DNA of 64,000 nt from Streptomyces sp. NBC_00286 (lineage in GTDB: Bacteria; Actinomycetota; Actinomycetes; Streptomycetales; Streptomycetaceae): positions 9,789,520 through 9,853,519 of the forward strand of contig NZ_CP108054.1 in NCBI RefSeq assembly GCF_036173125.1. The letters run 5' to 3'. The stretch's first letter is position 1. The number at the start of each line of letters is the position of its first letter. The position numbers and the translations under genes are program-made. This document shows, piece by piece, positions 25,352 through 32,455 of the stretch. Under the pieces are notes generated by a model, which searched no databases, was not told where the DNA came from, and saw nothing but the letters and a program-made list of their open reading frames with translations.

Positions 25352-26263
25352 TCAGCCGAGACCTGGCGGACAGGCGACCAGCAGCGGCAGCAGCGGCACC
25401 GTCACGACCGCGGCGGCCGCAGAACCCCACAGGGCGGGGTGCGGAGCCTTGCGGGGCCCGAGGACTCGCTTCAGGCGGATCAGTACATTCTGGCCGCCCG
25501 CTGCCAAGGCGCCCTTCGGGGTGCGGGCCGCCGCCATCTCGTACATCGCCGTGGCCAGCACCTCGTGGGAGTGGCTGCGCAGTGCGCGGTCGTCCGCGAT
25601 CATCTCCAGCAGGAGCGCCGTCTGCTCCCGGGCCTGGCGGGCCAGCGGCAGCCACCGGAACACCGAGTGGAAGGCTTCCATCGCGGCCAGGAACAAGTGG
25701 TGACGTCCCACGATGTGGGCCTGCTCGTGCTCGAGAACGGCGGCGAGCTGCTCGGGTGTCAGTTCGCGTACGGCCGCGTCGCTGATCACGATCCGGGGGT
25801 CCCGGCCGGGCAGGCAGTAGGCGGCGGGCACGTCGTACGGCAGGACGGTGGCGCGGAGCCGGGCCGAGCGGCGGCCCACCAGGTCGACGGCATCCCGATG
25901 CTCGGTCCGCACCCGACGGGCTCGTACGACATGGAAGACGAAGCTTGCCACCAGGGCGATCCCGATCGCGGCGGGGACGCCGACGGCAAGCCGGTCCGCG
26001 GTGTTCGGATCGGGCTGAGCCGTGCCCACGTCCACTCCGCAGGTATGCAGCAGGCCCACCAGACCCGCGTGCAGGTGCTCGGCCGGCATGGCCAGGCTGT
26101 ACGCGGCCAGCGCGGCCCCGAGCGAGAAGGAGACCGCCAGGGCGTGCCACACCGCCGCCGCCAGGGCGGGGGCCCGGTGCTGCCAGCTGCCGCGCAGCAT
26201 GAGGCGCGGAGCGACGAACCCCACCGCTGCCGTGTAGCCGACCAGGGCAGGGGCCGCGTTCAC
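25352..26263 (-). CDS. M56-family (BlaR1/MecR1-like) membrane metalloprotease
   Basis: This 303-residue protein has three to four membrane helices and a cytoplasmic zinc protease domain with the HExxH motif (LEHEQAHIVGRHH) and a downstream glutamate (EMIADDRALRSHSHE). Family members sense a signal and trigger loss of a partner BlaI-type repressor. It has no penicillin-binding sensor domain, like the short copper-linked M56 proteins of actinobacteria. Its ATG overlaps the blaI-like stop (ATGA), so the pair is translationally coupled. Confidence 0.9.
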   Translation of the reverse strand: MNAAPALVGYTAAVGFVAPRLMLRGSWQHRAPALAAAVWHALAVSFSLGAALAAYSLAMPAEHLHAGLVGLLHTCGVDVGTAQPDPNTADRLAVGVPAAIGIALVASFVFHVVRARRVRTEHRDAVDLVGRRSARLRATVLPYDVPAAYCLPGRDPRIVISDAAVRELTPEQLAAVLEHEQAHIVGRHHLFLAAMEAFHSVFRWLPLARQAREQTALLLEMIADDRALRSHSHEVLATAMYEMAAARTPKGALAAGGQNVLIRLKRVLGPRKAPHPALWGSAAAAVVTVPLLPLLVACPPGLG

Positions 26264-26634
26264 GGTTTGGCCTTGTCCTGTCGTCCCGCTGTCCGCAGGG
26301 CCTTGCGCAGGGCGGCCATCTCGTCCTCAGACATATTCGAGACGAATTCGACCAGCGCGGCCGGGCGGTCCTTGCTCTCTCCCAAACCGTCCTCCATGAG
26401 CGCGGCGGCGTACGCCTCGCGGCTGCGTACGGGTGTGTACAACCAGGCGCGACCCTGCTTGCCCCGCAGCAACCAGCCCTTGTTGTACAGGATGTTGGTG
26501 ACGGTCATCACCGTGGTGTACGCGACGGGACGCGTCTTGTTGATGTCATCGACGACCTCCCGCACCGTCGCCGGACGGTTCCACGTCCAGAGACGATCCA
26601 TGATCTCTGCCTCGAGATCCCCTAGCCGTCGCAT
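26260..26634 (-). CDS. BlaI/MecI/CopY family repressor
   Basis: This 124-residue winged-helix repressor starts MRRLGDLEAEIMDRLWTWNR, continues with the recognition region (TVREVVDDINKTRPVAYTTV, then MTVTNILYNKGWLLRGKQGR) and ends in a helical dimerisation tail (NMSEDEMAALRKALRTAG). The ATG was chosen by alignment to the family and a GGAAG-type site. Relatives bind TAC/TTAGTA-like dyads, and several copper-gene promoters in this window carry such a dyad. A degenerate copy lies just upstream, so autoregulation is likely. Confidence 0.92.
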   Translation of the reverse strand: MRRLGDLEAEIMDRLWTWNRPATVREVVDDINKTRPVAYTTVMTVTNILYNKGWLLRGKQGRAWLYTPVRSREAYAAALMEDGLGESKDRPAALVEFVSNMSEDEMAALRKALRTAGRQDKAKP

Positions 26635-26662
26635 CGCCCTGACTTCCTTTCGCCACTGAGTA

Positions 26663-26678
26663 CGCAAGGCCATAGTAG
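26663..26678 (-). promoter_or_regulatory. Degenerate BlaI/CopY-like operator before the blaI-like gene
   Basis: CGCAAGGCCATAGTAG resembles the CNAAG-N4-TTAGTAG pattern with one change in spacing. It sits about 30 bases upstream of the repressor start codon. Confidence 0.35.
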
Positions 26679-26718
26679 ACGGCCGCTCGGTCGGGCTTTC
26701 GGCGCGAGGGCGAAATCG

Positions 26719-26938
26719 TCAGCTCGCCCTGGGAGTTCGTAACTCGCCTCGCCGGCGGCCTCGCCATCCGGGTGTCGTCAAGCGGGGTGGCGGACGTCAC
26801 GGTGACGCGGCCCGTGGGGATGTCGACCTGTACTTCGACGACGCTGTCGAGTGCCGAGACCCCTTCTTTCACGGCGCTCTCGCAGTGGCTGCATGACATG
26901 TCGGACACGTGATACTCGGCCGTCGCCACGTGGGCCAA
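26719..26938 (-). pseudogene. Second copZ-like gene, frameshifted
   Basis: The frame from a TTG start (GGGAGGGACC upstream) encodes an HMA domain with DMSCSHC and the strand RVTVTSATPLDDTR. The expected ending appears in another frame as AGEASYELPGRA, which aligns with AGYELVGRA of the intact CopZ. A further base change removes the normal stop. Two indels thus break a copper-chaperone gene whose promoter, with a CsoR-type dyad, is still intact. Confidence 0.75.
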
Positions 26939-26967
26939 TGGCCAATGGTCCCTCCCGGCGAGGCTGC

Positions 26968-26986
26968 GATACCGCCGGTGGGTATC
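26968..26986. promoter_or_regulatory. CsoR-like copper operator, divergent promoter
   Basis: GATACC-GCCGGTG-GGTATC forms a 6+6 inverted repeat with the spacing of the other copper operators here. It lies between the broken copZ and the next plus-strand exported protein. Confidence 0.65.
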
Positions 26987-27022
26987 GCGTCTCCGTGTCT
27001 ATTCCCGCGGCCTCCGGGATAC

Positions 27023-27469
27023 ATGAGGCTGATGATCTATGCCTACGATGAGTCCGTGACCCGCTTCGGACAGCTCCCTCGACCGCACTCGACGGTGCAG
27101 TCCTGCGGGCTGCTCGTATGCGCCCTGCTTCTGGGCCTGCTCGGTATGCACGGACTCGGGCCGGTCCCGGAGGTCACCGCTGCCTCAGGGTACGACCGGA
27201 TGGTGTCGGTCGCGCACACGGACGTCATGGCGTCGATGCCGGGCGAGTGTGATCACGGCGAGGGCGGCTGTTCGGGCCACACCGACCATGCCGATCCGAC
27301 CTGCGCTTCGGCCTCCGTCGCCGGGGGTCCCGTAGTGGCACCGGCACTCCTGCCCGCTGTGGCAGCCTGCGCCGGCACGGCGGACGTACCTGCTTCCGCG
27401 GTCGGCAGCGAGCCCGACGGCGGACGCGCTCCGCCCTCACTCTCCGAACTTCAGCTCCTGCGGATATAG
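27023..27469 (+). CDS. DUF6153-type small exported protein (paralogue 2)
   Basis: This protein of about 148 residues has one membrane or signal helix (SCGLLVCALLLGLLGMHGLG), a Cys/His-rich middle (GECDHGEGGCSGHTDHADPT) and the family tail APPSLSELQLLRI. The tail and layout match the protein at 11854-12315. The exact start is uncertain because several in-frame ATGs are close. A CsoR-like dyad precedes it and a DUF305 lipoprotein gene follows, so a copper-linked role is likely. Confidence 0.7.
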   Translation: MRLMIYAYDESVTRFGQLPRPHSTVQSCGLLVCALLLGLLGMHGLGPVPEVTAASGYDRMVSVAHTDVMASMPGECDHGEGGCSGHTDHADPTCASASVAGGPVVAPALLPAVAACAGTADVPASAVGSEPDGGRAPPSLSELQLLRI

Positions 27470-27554
27470 AGCACCCCGCGCGTCGCCGTACGCCCACACG
27501 GGCGGCGCCGCGTCTCGGTATGCCCTTCACGATCCGAACGCAGGAGTTCACTTC

Positions 27555-28181
27555 ATGACCGCACACCGCATTACCGCTCTCGCTGCCACCGCGGGAGTGG
27601 CAGCCCTCGTCCTCGCCGCCTGTGGCGGCGGAGGGCACGACATGGGGTCCATGGGCTCCGACTCCAGCCCGTCCGCGTCCGCCTCGGCCAAGGCCGGTAA
27701 CCACAACGACGCAGACGTCTCCTTCGCGACGGACATGATCCAGCACCACCGCCAGGCCGTCGAAATGGCCGACCTGGCCGCCGACCGCGCCTCTTCGCAG
27801 GAGGTCGAGGACCTCGCCACGAAGATCAAGGGCGCGCAGGACCCGGAGATCAAGACCATGTCCGGCTGGCTCACCTCGTGGGGCGAGGAGGTCCCCGCGG
27901 ACATGTCCGGCATGGAGGGCCACGACATGGGCGACATGTCGTCCGACATGCCCGGCATGATGAGCAGCGAGGATATGGACAGGCTGGAGAAGGCCTCCGG
28001 CGCCGAGTTCGACAAGATGTTCCTCGAGATGATGATCAAGCATCACGAGGGAGCCGTCGAGATGGCCGAGACTCAGAAGGCCGACGGCAAGTACGGTCCC
28101 GCCGTGAAGCTCGCGGACGACGTGATCACGGCCCAGACCGCCGAGATCGAGCAGATGAACAAGATGCTCGGCAAGAGCTGA
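27555..28181 (+). CDS. DUF305 copper-linked lipoprotein
   Basis: This 208-residue exported protein has a lipobox (LVLAACGGGG) and two DUF305 repeats marked by DMIQHHRQAVEMADLAAD and MMIKHHEGAVEMAETQ. A Met/His-rich linker (MEGHDMGDMSSDMPGMM) lies between them. The paired HH motifs in ferritin-like helices probably bind metal. DUF305 proteins are frequent in copper and silver resistance loci. A clear hairpin follows the stop. It is probably co-transcribed with the small exported protein 85 bases upstream. Confidence 0.92.
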   Translation: MTAHRITALAATAGVAALVLAACGGGGHDMGSMGSDSSPSASASAKAGNHNDADVSFATDMIQHHRQAVEMADLAADRASSQEVEDLATKIKGAQDPEIKTMSGWLTSWGEEVPADMSGMEGHDMGDMSSDMPGMMSSEDMDRLEKASGAEFDKMFLEMMIKHHEGAVEMAETQKADGKYGPAVKLADDVITAQTAEIEQMNKMLGKS

Positions 28182-28194
28182 CGCGGCGGCAGAA

Positions 28195-28238
28195 ACGGTG
28201 CGGTCCGGCGGTGCACATCGCCCGCCCGGCCGCACCGT
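28195..28238 (+). terminator. Hairpin terminator after the DUF305 gene
   Basis: ACGGTGCGG pairs with CCGCACCGT across a GC-rich middle, 14 bases after the stop codon. Confidence 0.6.
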
Positions 28239-28418
28239 TGTCCGTTCTCCACGGCCGTCACACAGGGCCGAACAAGGCGTTTGCGAACGATGAAGTCCCC
28301 AGTCGTTGGGCGCGATTGGTCCCAACAAGTGCTCTGGCGTGACGTCATGTGGCTGGGTTCACGCGATGTTCTCCTGAGACGGCGTGCCGGGGCCTGGCGA
28401 TCAGGTTAGGATCACATC

Positions 28419-28886
28419 GTGATTACGGCCTGGTCTCCTTCTCGTATGCCGATGAGCCGCTCATCAGCGGCTCTGTGGCGTGTGCTGGGGCTTGGCCTGT
28501 TCCTCTTCGGCCTGCTGTATACGCATACCGTCAGCCCTGACACGACGGTGAGTCACCTCGCCTCCGACAAGGGTGTTTCGGCGTCGGGCGTTCATTTCGA
28601 GCACACTGCCGAACACGAAAACGTTGCGAGTGCCACGTCGGCGCAGCCGACGGGCGAGCAGCCGGAGGGCCATCACGACGGCCACAGACAGCAGCACGCC
28701 GATGCGGACTGTGCGATGGGGCAGCCTTCGCAGGGTCCAGCTGTAACGGAGCCCTGCCTGTCTCCGCTGAGCTCGGAGAACGGCGAGGAAACACCCGGCT
28801 TCGCGCCCGCCCGCCACGCCGCCGCGGCACGGGACTTCGCGGTCCCGAGAACGCAAGCGGCAGACTCCGCGGTTCTTCGTATCTAG
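28419..28886 (+). CDS. DUF6153-like small exported protein (paralogue 3)
   Basis: This 155-residue protein has one membrane helix (ALWRVLGLGLFLFGLLYTHT), a strongly His-rich middle (HHDGHRQQHADADCAMG) and the tail AADSAVLRI. The helix, the His/Cys middle and the LRI ending match the other small proteins of this island. The GTG start has only AGGA upstream; an ATG at 28446 is possible. No operator is seen directly upstream. Confidence 0.6.
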   Translation: MITAWSPSRMPMSRSSAALWRVLGLGLFLFGLLYTHTVSPDTTVSHLASDKGVSASGVHFEHTAEHENVASATSAQPTGEQPEGHHDGHRQQHADADCAMGQPSQGPAVTEPCLSPLSSENGEETPGFAPARHAAAARDFAVPRTQAADSAVLRI

Positions 28887-29115
28887 GTCAGCGCCTTCCG
28901 AACCGGTCGACCCTTCCCGGGATTTCTCGACTCGGCCCAAGGCCGCGTCGCGCCCTCTCCCGGCGACCGGCCCATGGCGTCTGACCTCCTGCGCACAGCG
29001 CCCCACAGCGTGGTGCGGGGACGGTCGACGGCCCACTTCCCCCACCCCCCCCCACCGATCCCTGCCCCGACCTGGAGAGCTCCCGTACGGGCAGTGACCG
29101 CCGCGCGGAGGACCT

Positions 29116-29547
29116 GTGCCGCCCACCCCTGCCCTTTCCCGTGCCGATGACTCATGCGTACGTCCGCTCCTCCGGAAGAGCCGACTCGTTCGGGGCACGC
29201 TGTACGCCCTGCTGTGCATGCTGCTGGTGTGCCTCGGCGATCAACACCATGCGCCGGAGTCGCCCGCTCGTTCAGCCGCGGCGTCGAGTGAAGCCCCTCT
29301 GCCCGCAGAGGGCTCCGACGGCGAGAATCTCGACCCGTCCGAGTCTCCCGACCGTTGCCACGGTCCCCGCCTCGGGCAGGCCATCTCCCCACAGTCGTCC
29401 CCTCGGGTTTCGCCGCCTGCCGTCGCCGCGCTGTCGCTGACGGACGCCACAGCAACTCCCGTGCGCCAGCCCTCTGGCGCCGTGCGAAGACTGCTGCCCA
29501 GCGGCGGCCGGTCCGCTCTTACCGCCATCTGTCGGTGGCGCATATAG
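29116..29547 (+). CDS. DUF6153-like small exported protein (paralogue 4, divergent)
   Basis: This protein of about 143 residues has a helix (GTLYALLCMLLVCLGDQHH), a Ser/Pro-rich middle with CHGPRLG, and the ending LTAICRWRI. It is the most divergent of the four related proteins and the call is tentative. The preceding 230 bases contain a C-rich run but no gene. Confidence 0.45.
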   Translation: MPPTPALSRADDSCVRPLLRKSRLVRGTLYALLCMLLVCLGDQHHAPESPARSAAASSEAPLPAEGSDGENLDPSESPDRCHGPRLGQAISPQSSPRVSPPAVAALSLTDATATPVRQPSGAVRRLLPSGGRSALTAICRWRI

Positions 29548-29656
29548 GAGCCGCCCCGCGGGTCGGCCCTGGTCGCCTCGCCGCGCGGCGTGCCTTGTCC
29601 GTCGCGCGAGATGAGCATCCGCACGCGTTCCATATCGATACGAAAGAGCGAAATAA

Positions 29657-30808
29657 ATGCACTCCATGACCAAGAGTGACCTCACTCCCGCCGGCTCCGG
29701 CTCCGCCCTACGGGGACTTGTCGGCGACACCCCGCTCCTGCACGTCTCCCAGCCCTTCACCGAGCCGGGCCGCGGCTTCTGGGCGAAGCTGGAGGGCTTC
29801 AACCCCGGCGGCATCAAGGACCGTCCGGGCCTGCACATGGTCGAGCGCGCCCGCGCCCGCGGCGAACTTCAGCCGGGCGCCAGGATCATCGAGTCGACCA
29901 GCGGCACCCTCGGTCTGGGTCTCGCCCTGGCCGGAATGGTCTACGGCCACCCCGTCACACTGGTCACCGACCCGGGGCTGGAGATGTCCATGACCCGGCT
30001 GCTGACCGCCTACGGAGCCCAGGTCAATCTCGTCTCCGAACCGCACCCCACCGGGGGCTGGCAGCAGGCCCGCCGCGACCGGGTCGCCAAGCTGATGGAG
30101 CAGCACCCCGGCTCGTGGTGCCCGGACCAGTACAACAACCCCGACAACACCACCGCGTACACCCCGCTCGCCCTCGAACTGGCCACGGAACTCGGCCACA
30201 TCGACGTACTGGTGTGCAGCGTGGGCACCGGCGGACACTCCGCCGGAGTCTCCCGGGTCCTCCAACAGCTGTATCCCGACCTGAAGCTGGTCGGCGTCGA
30301 CACCATCGGGTCGACCATCTTCGGGCAGCCCGCCCGGCCCCGGCTGATGCGGGGCCTCGGCTCCAGCATCTACCCGCGCAACGTCGCCTACGACAACTTC
30401 AGCGAGGTGCACTGGGTGGCCCCGGCGGAGGCGGTGTGGACCTGCCGCCAGCTGGCCACCTCCCACTACGCCACCGGCGGCTGGAGCGTCGGCGCGGTGG
30501 CGATGGTCGCCGGCTGGCTGGCCCGCACCCTGCCCGCGGACACCCGGATCGCGGCGATCTTCCCCGACGGCCCGCAGCGCTATCTCGGCACGGTCTACGA
30601 CGACGACTACTGCTCCGCCCACGGCCTGCTCGACTCCCCGCCCGCGCCCGAACCGGAGGTGATCGGCCGATTGGACGAGAAGGAGGTCACCCGCTGGACC
30701 CGGTGCACCACCGTGGTCGACCCGCTCACCCTGAACAGCGAAGGGCGGAACGCCGACGTACTGGAACTTGCCGGCGCCGCCGAGGCCGACTCCGAGGAGA
30801 CGGCCTGA
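29657..30808 (+). CDS. PLP-dependent cysteine-synthase-family enzyme
   Basis: This 383-residue fold-type II PLP enzyme has the PLP lysine in [11 protein letters not shown] and the substrate loop [15 protein letters not shown]. The phosphate-binding region is [19 protein letters not shown]. Relatives include O-acetylserine sulfhydrylase and SbnA-like enzymes that make non-protein amino acids. The C-terminal extension (about 60 residues ending [11 protein letters not shown]...) is longer than in housekeeping CysK/CysM. Its stop overlaps the start of an MFS exporter gene (TGATG). The two probably make and export, or detoxify, one small molecule. Confidence 0.88.
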   Translation: MHSMTKSDLTPAGSGSALRGLVGDTPLLHVSQPFTEPGRGFWAKLEGFNPGGIKDRPGLHMVERARARGELQPGARIIESTSGTLGLGLALAGMVYGHPVTLVTDPGLEMSMTRLLTAYGAQVNLVSEPHPTGGWQQARRDRVAKLMEQHPGSWCPDQYNNPDNTTAYTPLALELATELGHIDVLVCSVGTGGHSAGVSRVLQQLYPDLKLVGVDTIGSTIFGQPARPRLMRGLGSSIYPRNVAYDNFSEVHWVAPAEAVWTCRQLATSHYATGGWSVGAVAMVAGWLARTLPADTRIAAIFPDGPQRYLGTVYDDDYCSAHGLLDSPPAPEPEVIGRLDEKEVTRWTRCTTVVDPLTLNSEGRNADVLELAGAAEADSEETA

Positions 30809-32106
30809 TGAAGAGCACCATCGCGCAGGTTCGTACCTACGAGCGCAGCGTCCAGCTGTTGATGGTGAATCAGTTCACCATCAACCTCGGCTTCTACATG
30901 CTGATGCCCTACCTGGCCGCGTATCTGGCAGGTCCCGTGGGCCTTGCGGGCTGGCTGGTCGGGCTGATCCTCGGCGTCCGCAACTTCAGCCAGCAGGGCA
31001 TGTTCCTGCTCGGCGGAACGCTGGCCGACCGGCTCGGCTACAAGCCGATGATCATCGCCGGGTTGGTGCTGCGCATCCTCGGCTTCGCGACCCTCGGATT
31101 GGTGGAGTCCGTACCCGCCCTGCTGGCCGCGTCGGCGGCGACGGGGCTGGCCGGGGCGCTGTTCAATCCCGCCGTACGAGCCTATGTCGCGGCGGACGCG
31201 GGTGAGCGGCGAGTCGAGGCGTTCGCCCTGTTCAACGTGTTCTACCAGGCCGGGATCCTGCTCGGCCCGCTGGTGGGCATGCTGCTGACGGGCGTGAGCT
31301 TCCGTGTCACGTGCCTTGTCGCGGCCGGGATCTTCGCTCTGCTGAGCATCGTCCAGATCCGGGCCCTGCCCGCCCGCCGGGGCGACGACGCGGGGCGCGG
31401 ACAGGACCAGGAGGGCGTGCTGTCCCAGTGGCGGGGCATCGTGTCCAACCGGCCGTTCCTGCTGTTCTCGGTTGCCATGATCGGCTTCTACGTCATGCAG
31501 TTCCAGGTCTACCTTGCCCTGCCGCTGGAGGTACGGCGCCTGGGCGGCGACGGGACTTTCGGCACGGCGGCGGTGGCGGTGCTGTTCGCCGTCTCGGGCT
31601 TGAGCACCATCCTCTTCCAGACCAAGGTGACCGCCTGGTGCAAGGCCCGCATGGAACCGGGCCGCGCACTGACATGGGGGCTGCTGACCATGGGGCTGGG
31701 GTTTGTACCGCTGCTGGTGGCCACCGCGGTCCCGGTACCGGACGGCGGGGTGGGGCTGTGGCTGCTCGCGGCCGTGCCTCCTGCACTGTCCGCGCTGCTC
31801 CTCGCGATCGGCACCATGATCGCGTACCCCTTCGAGATGGACACCATCGTCCGCCTCTCCGGCAACCGCCTCGTCGCCACCCACTACGGCCTGTACAACA
31901 CCATCTGCGGCATCGGCATCACCCTCGGAAACCTGCTGACGGGTGCCGCGCTCGACGCCGCCCGGGCCGCCGGGATGTCCGCGCTGCCGTGGGTGGCGCT
32001 GTTCGCAGTCGGCCTCGCCTGCGCGGCCGCCCTCTACGGGCTGCACCGCACGGGCCGCCTGGCGCCACCGGTACGCGAGGTGAAGCCAGAGACCGCGAAC
32101 GCATAA
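30808..32106 (+). CDS. MFS transporter
   Basis: This 432-residue transporter has 12 predicted helices and the family A motif between helices 2 and 3 (GGTLADRLGYKPMI). It resembles drug/metabolite exporters. Its ATG overlaps the stop of the PLP-enzyme gene, so the two are coupled. The substrate is unknown; the partner suggests an amino acid derivative. Confidence 0.9.
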   Translation: MKSTIAQVRTYERSVQLLMVNQFTINLGFYMLMPYLAAYLAGPVGLAGWLVGLILGVRNFSQQGMFLLGGTLADRLGYKPMIIAGLVLRILGFATLGLVESVPALLAASAATGLAGALFNPAVRAYVAADAGERRVEAFALFNVFYQAGILLGPLVGMLLTGVSFRVTCLVAAGIFALLSIVQIRALPARRGDDAGRGQDQEGVLSQWRGIVSNRPFLLFSVAMIGFYVMQFQVYLALPLEVRRLGGDGTFGTAAVAVLFAVSGLSTILFQTKVTAWCKARMEPGRALTWGLLTMGLGFVPLLVATAVPVPDGGVGLWLLAAVPPALSALLLAIGTMIAYPFEMDTIVRLSGNRLVATHYGLYNTICGIGITLGNLLTGAALDAARAAGMSALPWVALFAVGLACAAALYGLHRTGRLAPPVREVKPETANA

Positions 32107-32122
32107 CACGACGTCACCTGGT

Positions 32123-32156
32123 GGAGGGGGCGGACGATTTCGCTTCCGTCCCCTCC
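32123..32156 (+). terminator. Hairpin terminator after the MFS gene
   Basis: GGAGGGGGCGGA pairs with TTCCGTCCCCTCC (one G-T pair) 17 bases after the stop codon. The following ~300 bases up to serA show no gene. Confidence 0.6.
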
Positions 32157-32455
32157 GGCCGGCCACGCCCACGTCGATGGTTGGGCCTGTGCGCCGGCGT
32201 CTTGCGCCCACGGACACAAGCACCGTCAGGCGCTCGCCCATCCGTGCCACGGCCACCTGACCACCTGGCACGTCACCTGCCGTCAGAACGTACTCGCGCA
32301 TCACGCCGCCATCGCCCCCTGCGCCGGCGCGGCAGGTGACGCCTCAATGCCGACCGCACTCCTCCAGCACCCGCAGAACCACATCGCAAGCCGCCACCAC
32401 TTTCGGCCGCTGAGACGGCCGTCCCCCAAGCAATAGGTAAGGACTGAAGACCCCC

